Assembly (NCBI RefSeq): GCF_037038585.1
Contig: NC_092560.1
Span: 55,960,049 to 56,024,048, forward strand
DNA: 64,000 nt
From: Patagioenas fasciata
Taxonomy: Eukaryota; Chordata; Aves; Columbiformes; Columbidae
Direction of reading: 5' to 3'
Made by a program: the position numbers and the translations under genes. Positions 1 through 11,100 of this stretch are shown piece by piece (the first letter of the stretch is position 1; every line of letters starts with the position of its first letter). A model generated the notes under the pieces. That model saw nothing but the letters and a program-made list of their open reading frames with translations, ran no database searches and was not told where the DNA came from.

Positions 1-3000
1 GGTCCAGGCAAATTTAGTCTTTACAAATACTGGCTTGCACTAATAAATATAAAAGAAATTGCTCCAGTCATTTTCTTTTCTTTTCTTCAAGTTTAAGATC
101 TTTAAGAGAGTAAGGGAGTTAGACACCTCAGTATGACATTTCATAGGACCAAGCTATCTAATTTATGAACCCCACTGAAAAATCCCATTCTGGATTTGTA
201 CACTGGAAATTCTTGTATTGAAAAACAAACAAACAACGAAAAGACTGCTACTTATTATTTTTCTTTATATACATGTACAAAAAAGCATGTATAGAAACTC
301 ACAGGCGTGCACGTACATGGACACACATGAAACAGAATTTAGTATTGTGTTAGATAAATCTACTAGTATCACGAAGATGTGAGGCATCATCAGCAGAGAT
401 GAGGATCACGACGTCATCTCAGAAGCACTGGATTATCTTGGGGTGACCACAATACAATTAGGACTAAATTTATAGTCAGAATGAAGTCAGTCTGCTGAGA
501 CACCAGTGACAGGAACCCTGGCCAGAAAACAGAAGGTTACATTGACTGGGAAAAACAAAACCAAAACAAAACACCAGTAAAAAAGTCCTTTGGTATCAGA
601 AAAGCAGGGGTTCAATCTGAACCACCAGCAAGGTACATGTCTTTATGAAATGTGGCAGAAAAGAGTTCAATTTCCTTAGCAGAGTAAATGAAATCTAGGA
701 GAGATTGTCATCCATGTTTACAAATAGAGGGATAAGGAATTTTGATTTAAGCAAAGAGACAATGCTGGGCAAAAACACATGTATATATGATTGACAGGAA
801 TAGATGCAAGATGGAAATAAAACAGAGTCTTCCCCAGGGGAACAAAGTTGCTAAACAACCTTCTCATAAGGATAATGGGGACAAGTAACCAACTATTTAA
901 AGATGGAGATATTTTACAGAAAGATCAACCACACTACAATTCAGGAAAATTATGCAACATTGACAACTGCTATTCAAGAGAGATCTGAGACTTGTATAAT
1001 AAAGGTATTGTACATGAGGAATGAAGCCATAAAGATCTATGAGTAAATTAATAAGACTGTTTATTGTTCTAACCTGAGGAAGATTACCTAGAGATTTAAT
1101 CTTGAGTTTTAATTTGAAAAAGGTATTTGGGACTTCCTCATAATTAGATCCTCTTCTATTGAGTACCCTCTGTAATGTCTAGTGACATCTTCTAGGGGCT
1201 GGCTGTTTCATTAATAGCAATGTTTCACGTTTCCAGCTTCCAGCCAGTCTTCTGTCCAGATGGAACAGGAGAGCTAGGAACTGGAAATCAGCATCTAAGC
1301 TTTGTTATTTTTAGTTATTATTTTTAAGATCAACCTGTAAGTAGCTTTTCATAGTGTATGCATCAGCTATTAAAACCAGATCTCATTAATTTTAGTCCTT
1401 CATTTTTCCTGGTAGTCTATCTGATGACATTTCACTGTTAGGAACTGATTCCGTGACTTTGTGTCTTCTAACTAGCTCAGACCCATTTTGTCCTTTTTTC
1501 CTCTCATCTCTTTTATCTTGGATCTAGGATGACTTCCTTGTTACTTATAGCAATCTCTTTCCTCATACTGTCTAACTCAACACAAGTTCAAAATCCTTGA
1601 ATTCTTCCACAGCCATCTTTTTGGCCCTGAAGTTCCAGGTTTTGAATGGGACTCCAGATTGGTGAAGGTCCTTCGAGCTGCCCTTGCTTTCATAGCAACC
1701 CACAAACTTCACAGAGGGACTGAGTGCAACATGAAAGGTGCCTGTGAGGACACATGAGCAGGATAGAGAAGTAACAGGATGGAAATTTTCTACTCTAGCA
1801 TGCAGAAGGAGAAGCTTACCCCACTGTCTGGTTTGCATAGGCACTGACATGCCCTCTTGTGCAGTCAGAGTTTGGCAAGCATTCATTATGGCATAACAAT
1901 CCTGTAAAGTGCTGCCTGCTTCTTCCTCACTCCTGTGTTTTTCTGTGCTTCTTTCTTCTCTGAGGAATAGTTTGGTTTGATTTATTTAATAGGAGGAATC
2001 CAGAAGACATTTAACCTAGGCTTAGCCCAGACTCTGTTATCATTACCAAACTCTTAAATGAACCTGGGCAAAGGTCTTTGGGTGCTGTGTCCTGTCAAGC
2101 TTGACCTCTATCTGTGCAAGCAACCCGCCATCACCCATCTTCAGTTTTCACAAAACGAAAACCCAGGAGTGGATTTTAAGAATAGGCGAAAGAGAAGAGG
2201 AGCTGACTTATGCCATAAGAAAGGCAAGAATAGTACAGGGAGCTGAGTAGTTTCTACGGAGACTGCTGTCATTGGCTTTTAATTTTAACCTGCTACATAC
2301 TTTTGCTTTTCATGTCCCAAGGCTCTGCAGCTAGAAAGTGTCATTTTGCTCCAAATATTCACCAGAGATTGGTGAAAAGACCATCATACTAATTGGCTTT
2401 ACTGGGTCACGTTACACAGCGAAACCCAGGTCACTGGAGGCAAAAAAACCCTGAAAGATTACCTTTATTTACCTGAGTAGGGTCTAACCTCATAGATGGT
2501 AAAATTAGTGTTTAATGTCCAATCTCAAAAGTTATTTGGAGTGCAGCTGCTCTTTGTATGCAGTCACTGGGAGTCTCTGACAACCTATTTTAGATGATCA
2601 GGTCATGGTGCTCTTTTTGCCCCCTGAAGTATCACTTGATTTATTTTCTCAGGCGCAACAAACAGTGTCTTCTCCACATCTCCTCAGCTCAGGAGCATAT
2701 CTTTGCCTTCCTCCTGATGTGCTCACTACTGCTTAGACTGCTTCTGTCATCTCTGCTCCCTATTTGGGAATGCACAGGAATACAGGGAAACTGGGCATTA
2801 GGAGGGGTGGCTCTGTTTTCCCAATCAAATGACTACATTACTGTTATATTATTTATACTTGTTTAAGGCACACATAGGCAGAATGACAGGGAGTTCCTTG
2901 TTAAAGGGAATTGGAATAATAATAAATACAACATTATGAAAACAACCCGGGGAAAGAATGAAGCTGCAAGGAGCAAATGCACTAAACTGCTGCCTGCTTC

Positions 3001-3015
3001 AACCCTTCCTGTCTG
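1..3015. other. intergenic sequence, no gene recognised
   Basis: AT-rich unique-looking DNA left of the CpG island. The longest open frame is 104 codons on the minus strand (1572-1886). It has no domain I recognise and no splice or homology support, so I do not call it. I see no CR1, LTR or tandem repeat here. Confidence 0.6.
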
Positions 3016-3039
3016 TGGAAATCAAATACCAGAAGGGCT

Positions 3040-3445
3040 GCAGCTCAGAAACCCCTCCGTCTGCCGAGATTCAGCAGCGTGCGCGCCGGGGAGGCTCCGG
3101 CGGCCGCCCCATCCCTCGCAGCCCGGCAGCGGCTCCCGGCGCCGCCTCAGTAGCGGTACCCTCATAACCCGCAAACTCGGCGTTTCCATCTCTCCTTTGC
3201 TCCGCGGCAGGAAGGCTCTTTTTGCGGGATGCGAGACGTGGTGTCCGCTCCCCTCCCGGCAGGGACAGGAGGGAGGAAGGTGGGATTTGGGCTCCCCGGG
3301 GGCAGTGAGGCTCCCCGGGGGCAGTGGGGCACCCCGACGGCAGTGGGGTTCCGCCGCACCGCTTCCCGTTCCGCCGGGCACAGCCGCTCCGTCCCCAGCG
3401 CCGCCTCCCAGCCTGCCCCGGCACCGTGAAGTTGCTCCATGCAAA
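3040..3445 (+). promoter_or_regulatory. CpG island with putative first exon of an unannotated transcript
   Basis: A sharp island of GC-rich DNA in AT-rich surroundings. By hand I count about 40 CpG dinucleotides between 3061 and 3430, close to the number expected from base composition, whereas the flanks have almost none. Isolated CpG islands in vertebrates usually mark promoters. A match to the splice-donor consensus (CAG|GTAAAC, exon end at 3462) lies just past the right edge. I saw no equally good minus-strand donor, so transcription to the right is favoured. Open frames across the island (2936-3466 plus, 3022-3453 minus) have low-complexity Pro/Arg/Gly/Ser composition typical of GC-rich DNA and look non-coding. 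No TATA box is obvious. It sits about 40 kb beyond the 3' end of ZSWIM6. Promoter assignment is inference; an orphan island or distal regulatory element is possible. Confidence 0.7.
3290..3346. repeat. three 19-bp tandem repeats inside the CpG island
   Basis: Three head-to-tail 19-bp units at 3290-3308, 3309-3327 and 3328-3346. The first two differ at one base; the third is more diverged. Each unit has the form GGCWCCCCGRSGGCAGTGR and carries CpGs, so the array adds to the island's CpG density. Confidence 0.9.
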
Positions 3446-3469
3446 GTCGTCATAATCCTCAGGTAAACT

Positions 3470-6400
3470 CTGATTACCTTTTCATCGAGTTTAGGCTGGA
3501 AAACAAAACAATTAATTAAAAAAGCAAAACGCAGGACCTAAACATTATTTATGCCCCTAATTATCTCATTCTAGTGGGTATTTTAGTCCCTGTCTGGTCA
3601 GAACATTAATCATCTTCATAAAGACAGCAAAAGTTAAATAATAACCACCCAGAGGTACAGAAGCACAGCAATGATCAAGCTTAAATGAACATATAAATTT
3701 TATTAATGGATGTTTTATACAACTCCATATATTACAAGTCAAACAAGCCTCTGTTTCCATTTTCTAAGTTTGCAATGAAAAAACTTTAACTTTATTCAGG
3801 ATAATTTTTATTGAGTTTAAAACTCCTTCTTTTGCCATAATGAGACTGTTACAGGGATAATTTAATCTGTTTTGTCATGAGACACCGCGGCTTGTTAAAT
3901 AAGTTAATAAATGACTGTGCATTAATCAAAGTGACAAAGCTATGAAGAGCTGAGGATGGGAGACAATTCTGGTGATAGTATTAATTAGTATTTAATTAGA
4001 AATTTAAGTGCTATAAATAAAAAAATAATAGGAGAGACACTTAGGCAAATTGGTTTGAATGTGTGTTGGAGCTGTATTTGCTTCAGGAAAAATCCCTTCC
4101 CTACCTTCTCTTTTTAATTTTTTTCCATGCTGTACAAAGCAGAGTTGCTGTGACATCACACAGATAGAAATGAGCTTTTATCAGTTTTAATATTTTTCCA
4201 ATTAGGGAGCTCTGCACTTGGATAGTGTTTTGTCACTCTCTGGCTTGAATAGGAGGTGGTTTTTTGAGATGCCTGATTTCTAGATAAGCAAAGAGAAAGA
4301 AGGGGGGGGGGAACAACAACCAAAAAAAAAAACAAACACAATGAAGAGAGAAAAGGAAGAGGATTTCTATTTCTGCGATTTTACTCAAATGTGCGTCACC
4401 TTTCTCTAAGGAAGAATTGATGTCACAACAATGCCCCTGCAATTCTCTCTATGCAGCAGCCTCTTCTATTGATGAGCAGGAGCCTCATTCATTATCTCAC
4501 ATTACAGAACAGAAGTAGCATTCATAATTATAGTCTTTTTGTTGTTTCTCCCCACAAGGTACCCATTTTGAAACAGAAAATTCCTGCTAGGACAAGAGAT
4601 AATATATCCCTCTTTTACGTATGTCATGCTGTTTTCCCAAGGAGAAGACTGTATTTTCAGTTGTATTTATGCAAGAATGTTACCTGCAGTAAAACTGCTT
4701 TTTCTCTTCACCAGTCTATCTCTGTCATGGTTCATTTATATGTGAACATGACTGACTGAAGCCAACATTATCCACAACTGACAAGTGCTAGACCTACAGT
4801 TCAATCAGCCTCTTCCTTAAGATAATGCCAAGGGCCAGCTGTTTGAAGTAGTGGAACAATGAAGTGCAGAGAGACAATCAGGGTCAAATTGATCCAATTC
4901 CCTGTGTATTAAAGGGATTCTGCCTGATAACACACAGCTCTTTTTGCTCTCCAAACACATTAGACCTCAAACAGGGACCTGGCCTTCAAACAGGGACCTG
5001 GCGTGTGACTGACATGAAAATGCTGAAGTTTTAAGGTGGTTTCTTTAGTCATTTTCTTCTAAGGCCTTTCATTAAGAGTATAGTGTAAAGCCAAGGTAAA
5101 ATGCACCTGGTACCTGGGGTTTTCTGGTTATTTTTAGTGGGATGTTTAGACTGAAGAGCCCAGTGACAACATAGAGTTCATTCTCTTTCTTTTGTTTTAT
5201 ATGTGCTTAACAAATAATTTGCATCTCTCAATAAAATTAAACCTGAAAAAAGAATAAGAGGCAGCTCCTTTCAGTGATTCTCCCAATTTCCATTGCCAAT
5301 ATAGCAAACTGAGTTTGTGAATACGTTTCTTTATAATAAGTCTCCACAGAACATAGCAGTTAACACAAATATTCCTTCAAAATTACCAGCTGCTTCTGCA
5401 CTGCAATACGTATCAAGGCTGGAATTTAATACAATATTTTACTGAACTTCCAGAAGATAAAGAGCTGAGCAGTAGTCACTGCTGTGTGGACCATGAGCTG
5501 TATGTTGTTTTGTTCTGTGGTAATTGTAGTGTTTTAAAAATTTTCTGCTGAACCCAGTAACGAGGATAGCATATTCAGCACTAACAACTTTTTTTTGCAG
5601 GTGCTGGTCTGCTTGGGGGTCTTGCAGCCCCGGTCTGTACCCACTGGGCAGTGTGTCCACAGAGCTTGGAGATCTGCAAGCACCTGTCACGACTCCCATC
5701 CACTTCAGTTCAATTCAGAAGAGCTGGGCTGTCTTAGCTCTTTTTTCAGGCTAGCCTTGGCACCCCTTCACACATTCCTAGCAAAACTCTGCTTTGTGTG
5801 CAGTGTGGCCAAACACAGGTTAATACATAGTGGGGAGCAGAAATTAGATCAAATGAGGATTTGGATGCAGTTCACTGAGCTTCAAATGCCCCAAAGGTGC
5901 TGGGCTACAACCAATAAGAGGAAGTGTGCTTTGATGGTAGGGATTCTTAGTAGATATGGTGTTCTGGAAATTTCCCTCACTCTTTTATGTTTTTTCGTGT
6001 AAGTTTGCATGCTTAATTAGGGTGCTTCCTCTAAAAGATATGTTGGTTTTGTGTGTTTCTCAGTGCACAGGGATTTAACCTCTGTCATATTCTTGCTCAG
6101 CTAATGAAAGGTCTTGTATGACGCAAGTAATCAACAGGAGGACTCAGGGCTTGGTCCTGTAGCTCTGCAGGTAGTGAGAAAATTTCTGTCTCCTGCGCTT
6201 AGTGTGAGTCTTTCCATCACAACAAACACCAGAGCATGCAGCCCTCCAGGAGGAAGCACACTGATCATGGTAACCACTGCTTGTTGAGTGGTCACAAAGA
6301 CAGTGTGACTCTTTTTGGACACAGGAAGGCTCCTAGCAGAGGAGCTGGGGGCAGAAGGGGTGGTTTATGCCAACAGGGAGCACAAATGCACTGCTCTGAA

Positions 6401-9400
6401 CATCTGAAGAAAACCATTTCTCTCTGTTCATGAAGGAAGGAAATCTCAAGAACTCAGGGCAGCCCTTACAAATATCACCCAGTCAGGAATGTCTGGTGAA
6501 AAACTTAAATAATAATTAGGATAGAAAATACATCTATGCAAGTGAAAAGGATTAACAATTGCAAACACCATCTAAAGTATTTTTAATGTCATATTAGCAG
6601 AGCCTGATACGTTGGAAAAATGTATTTGCACCACTTGTCTTGATAGTAAAGCACCTAAGCTTTCCTACAAAGCAGTATCAATTTTGAGGATTACACAGAG
6701 CACACCACATAAACACAATGCACTACTTACAACTTTTATCAGATTGGTTATCCAAAGACTGGCTCTATACATGCTGTTCATAGTGCTCTCAGTCGGAGAG
6801 GTTCCATAATTTAGGACCTGTGCATGGGCACCACACTCTTAGGGAGTCTGTTTTTCTAAGCAGTAGATCTTCAGACTGCTCTTAGTAAGACTAATGTTTT
6901 CCCAGGTAGAATTTCATTGTATCATTAGTAGGAAGCAAGAATTAAGTGCTTAACAAATCTAGCCCTATTTCATTATTTGTGAAGCACTCATTATCAAATG
7001 GGGAGTCCACAGTCTATGTCTTTCCAGCAACACCAGGAAAAGAAGAAAAATGAAAACAGAGTGCTAAGCTATCTTTAGGATACTACTCAGGCAGTTTGCA
7101 GCAGTCATTATATGATACAGTTGCCTTCAAAAGTGGAGAACTGGACATGGTGGCACAGCAAGTACCTCCCAAACCTATGTGCTTCTGAATTTATGTTATC
7201 AAAACAGCTCTAATTGTAATACTAGAAAAAATTATACAGACAAATAAATTATACCTTTCCTAAGATTTATGTATTTGTGCTGACAGCTGGTAAAAAAATT
7301 CTATTTACTTCTCTAGTTCCAAAAAAAATTTTCAGTGTACACTGGAATTCATTGAGCTTCCATGGCGTACTGGAGAACATCATACTGGAGAACAAATGTC
7401 TCATGCCCAAGGCATGTAATTGCATATGAAATTGCATGCTCTTCCTTTTAATTTGTTAATGCCTGCTTTGATGTGTTAAAATTTCATTTTCATGAGCATG
7501 GGAGGATGGGAGCCAAACCTGGAATGCTCAAAAAAAAAAAAACTAAAGCAAGAACCAAGGTAGTCGCTCAAGTCCTGCACTTTATTCCAGGCAAGTGATG
7601 GAATCATATCTGCATTTAAAAAAAAAAAAAAAAATCCAAACCTACTTTTCTGCAGCCATTCTAAAGTTTACGTTAACCAGGGCTCACTAATTTCACCAGG
7701 CAGAAGATCTGATACAGTGATCTCTAGGCCTTCAGAAGGAAGGTGGAAACATCACTGAGCACAGTGTTCACACCATAGATGCCACTTGGGCTGTTCATGT
7801 CAGGAGCCAACCTGAGGGGCATTTCAACATGGGCAGCCCTCTGTACTGTGATGGTGGGGAAACTGAAATGCTCAAAATGGACTGTTTCAGTTCCTCTCAT
7901 TAACATTTTTGCATTTTCTGGGTTTTAACCAGTGAATTCCCATAGCACTTCTTAGGAATGTGTAGAAAGCAAAGTTGGTTTGACTCCATGGAAGGAGGAG
8001 ATGCAGACAGCAGGCATGGAGGCAGCGAGACTTTGTCATGTACGTAGAGGCTCTGTGTGCCAGGTTACATGCCTCCTTACTCCCATTGCACATCCACATT
8101 TGTGTATATACAGCACAGCTCAGAAAAGTCAGCCATTATCTCTCCCCTTCCAATTGTATAAATACTCATGGGCTAAAGTGGTGTAACACCAGTCATTGCA
8201 CTGAGCTTCTGTGTGTGTTTAATGATTTTGCCTGGTCTGATTATTACTCATGCTGTGAACAAAATGAACAATGTTTGAAGGTCAGACAAGAGCACAGAAA
8301 CAAGTAACAAAACCATAGAGTCACAAGCTTCAGCTTGCTTTGATAGTTTGCTGATATTAAATATCTTCCCACTATCATGTCATATACACTTTTCCTTACA
8401 TCTTTTCAGTTTTATTTTTATATTACCCTTTTCTATACTGGTCTTGAACTTGCTCTCCTGTTCCCTGAGCATGCACAGAGGTAGGAGAGGGAATTTGCAT
8501 CAATTCATCAAGATGACTTTCAGGCTCCTGTTTCTTTCTGTATTTCTGTAAGTATGCAGCTTAATGTATTGCCAGTTAAGACAGAACATAAAGGAAAACA
8601 CTGAAAGGGACTGGTGACACCCTGGGTGAAAATACCTGCTTTGGAATAGAAGAACATCTTGGGGGAGTGTGAAAAAAAACAGGGGAAAATGGGTAGGGGA
8701 GGTAGGTTCCAGAAATTACCCCAAACTGCCTTTTCTGGAGGCAGGAGAGCTATTCAAGAGGTCAGTAGTAGTCTGGAGAAAAACAAGTACATTCTGCGAA
8801 TAAGAAACAGTGGATATGGTAAACCTGTTTGCAGCAGCTGGACAGGGGCTTGAGGAGCTGTGGAGTGGGAGCAAAGGTCTTCTCGCAGGAGCCCAGTGAC
8901 CTTCACCAATCACACGTACATGGGAAGGGGACTCTGGCACAGTGCAGGCAACATGTGCTAAGGGCAAGCTGAGAGCCCTGCCTGACTCAGCCCTTCCCCC
9001 TGCACAACGCCATGGCAGGGGAGTTTGATAAGGCATACATATAAGATCCCTGCAATGATGCACGGCCAAACACTGTTTCAGGGTATGTCTGCAGTGGAGT
9101 CACCAGTAGCCAAACCTGTGCCTGCAGTGCCATAAGACTGTCTCTGCCTCCGTCTGTGTGAGCAGCCAAATTGGAAAGAAGAGAGATTTCCTGAAATAGA
9201 TTCAACATGGAAGTATTTCACATTTCTGAAGGGCTCATTAGTGAGAAATGAGAGAGCAAACTATTAGTCCTTTGAAGACAAATAAAAGCTTTTCTAAACC
9301 ACATCAAACAGAGATGGGCTTGAGTAACACTGTTTGCACTTTCTAATTTTGTGTAAATTTCCAAGGTGCCTTGCTCTAGACCACTCTATCCTAATAGGTG

Positions 9401-9425
9401 ATCAAAAGCCCAGACACTCCAGACA
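3470..9425. other. intergenic sequence, no gene recognised
   Basis: Mostly unique AT-rich DNA. It holds a short tandem duplication at 4967-5002, a G-run/A-run at about 4302-4331, and oligo(A) runs at about 7531 and 7620. A stretch at about 3840-4060 is rich in homeodomain-type TAAT/ATTA cores. All open frames are short and unrecognised. Confidence 0.6.
4967..5002. repeat. short tandem duplication (about 19-bp unit)
   Basis: The string TCAAACAGGGACCTGGC occurs at 4967-4983 and again at 4986-5002, separated by two bases. This gives a 19-bp period. Confidence 0.9.
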
Positions 9426-11100
9426 CAGAATCATAGAATGTCCTGAGCTGTAATGGACACACAGGATTATCGAGTCCCACTCCTGTCTTTGCGCAGGACA
9501 ACCCCACAGCTCACACCATGTGTCTTAGGGTGTTGTTATTTTTTGAACACTGTTGGGCTTGGGGCTGTGACACCTTCCTGGGGAGGCTGTTCCAGTGCTC
9601 CACCACCCCCTGGGTGAAGAACCTTTTCCTAATGTCCAACCTAAACTTCCCCTGGCACATCTTCCTGACATTCCCTTGGGTTCTGTCATTTTTCACCAGA
9701 AAGAAGAGTTTGATGCCTGCCCCTCCTCCTCCTCTTGTGAGGAAGCTGTAGCCACAATAGGGTCTCCCCTCAGTCTCCTCTTCTCCAGGCTGAACAAACC
9801 AAGTGACTTTAGTCTTTCCTCATATGGCTTCCTCTCCAAACCCTTCACCAGCTTTGTAGCTCTCTTCTGAACATTCTCCAGTAGCTTTATATATTTTCAT
9901 CCAGTGGGACCCAGAACTGCACACAGTACTCCAGGTGAGGCCGCTCCAGTGCAGAGCAGAGCAGGACAATCACCTCCCTCACCCAGCTGGCAATGTTGTG
10001 CTTGATGCACCCAGGACACGGTTGCCCTCTTGGCTGCCAGGGCACACTGCTGGCTCGTGTTCAATTTGCTATCAACCAAAACCCCCAGGTGCCTCTCCAT
10101 GTGGCTGCTTTCCAGCCTCTCGTCCCCCAGTCTGTATGTACAGCCAGGGTTGTTGTGTCCCAGGTGTCAAATACAGCACTTGCTCTTGTTGAACCTCATA
10201 CATTTGGTGAATGCCCAGTTCTCCAATTTGTCCAGATTCCTCTGCATGGACTCTCTGCTCTCGAGAGCGTCAACAGCTTCTCCCAGTTTTGTGTCATTGA
10301 TGATCTCACCTAGTGCTCCCTCAAGTCCAGAGTCTAAGTAAGTAATTTATGAAGACATTGAAGAGCACTGGCCCTAAAATGGATCCCTGCAGAACCCCAC
10401 TGGTCACTGGGCACCAGCCCAACATAACCACATTTACTAGAACCCTTTGAGCCAATTGCTCGCCCACTGCACTGTGTGTTTATCCAGCTGTGTGCTGGAC
10501 ATCTTGTCCAGGAGGATACTGTGACAGTATCAAAGGCTTTACTGAAATCCAAAAAGATCACATCAACAGGCTTCCCTTGGGCAACTAGATGGGTAGCCTT
10601 GTTGTAGAAAAAAATTAAGCTTGTTAAGCAGGACTTTCCCCTCATGAACCTGTGCCGGCTAGGACCAATGACTGCACTGTCATTCAAGTGTTTTTCAATA
10701 AGTCCCAGAACAACCTTCTCCATGATTTTGCCAGGCACAGAAGTGAGGCTGACAGGCCTGTGGTTGTCAGGGTCAGCCCCGTTGCCCTTCTTGAAGACTG
10801 GAATAATGTTTGCCAGCTTCCAGTCAACTAGGACCTCCGCAGATTCTCAGGACCATTGAAAAATCATGGAGAGAGATCTCACTATGATAGCAGCCAGCTC
10901 TTTAAGTACCCTTGGATGAATCACATCAGCCCCATCAACTTGTAGGGATCTAGCTGGAGCAACAAATCCTGCACAAGTTCGTGGTTGATTGGGAGATTTT
11001 CATTCTCACAGCCATGGTTCTCTAGCCCAGGGTTCTGGGGGTCCCAGAGCCCATCTTCAGTGTTAAAGACCAGAGCAAAGAAAGCATTTTTAACATTTCT
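9426..11100 (-). mobile_element. CR1 non-LTR retrotransposon, 5'-truncated, minus strand
   Basis: The plus strand begins with the complement of the CR1 3' tail (AGAATCATAGAATG), so the element reads right to left. The minus-strand frame at 10738-10334 contains reverse-transcriptase palm sequence: PGKIMEKVVLGLIEKHL, then the MRGKSCLTSLIFFYNKATH block and VDVIFLDFSKAFDTV. Further right, other frames still show the linker region (for example NTEDGLWDPQNPGLENHG near 11060). Frames are interrupted, so it is a dead copy of about 1.7 kb lacking ORF1, the endonuclease and the 5' UTR. The right boundary is approximate. Confidence 0.93.

Noticed and set aside
1572..1886. 104-codon minus-strand open frame
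   Set aside because: I could not recognise a family, found no splice or repeat context, and its length is compatible with chance. A protein search would settle it.
2936..3466. 176-codon open frame over the CpG island as a protein-coding gene
   Set aside because: Composition is Pro/Arg/Gly/Ser-rich low complexity, frames are open on both strands because GC-rich DNA has few stops, and no domain is recognisable.
10334..10738. 134-codon reverse-transcriptase frame as a host gene
   Set aside because: It is part of a CR1 element with a CR1 3' tail at 9426 and broken flanking frames.
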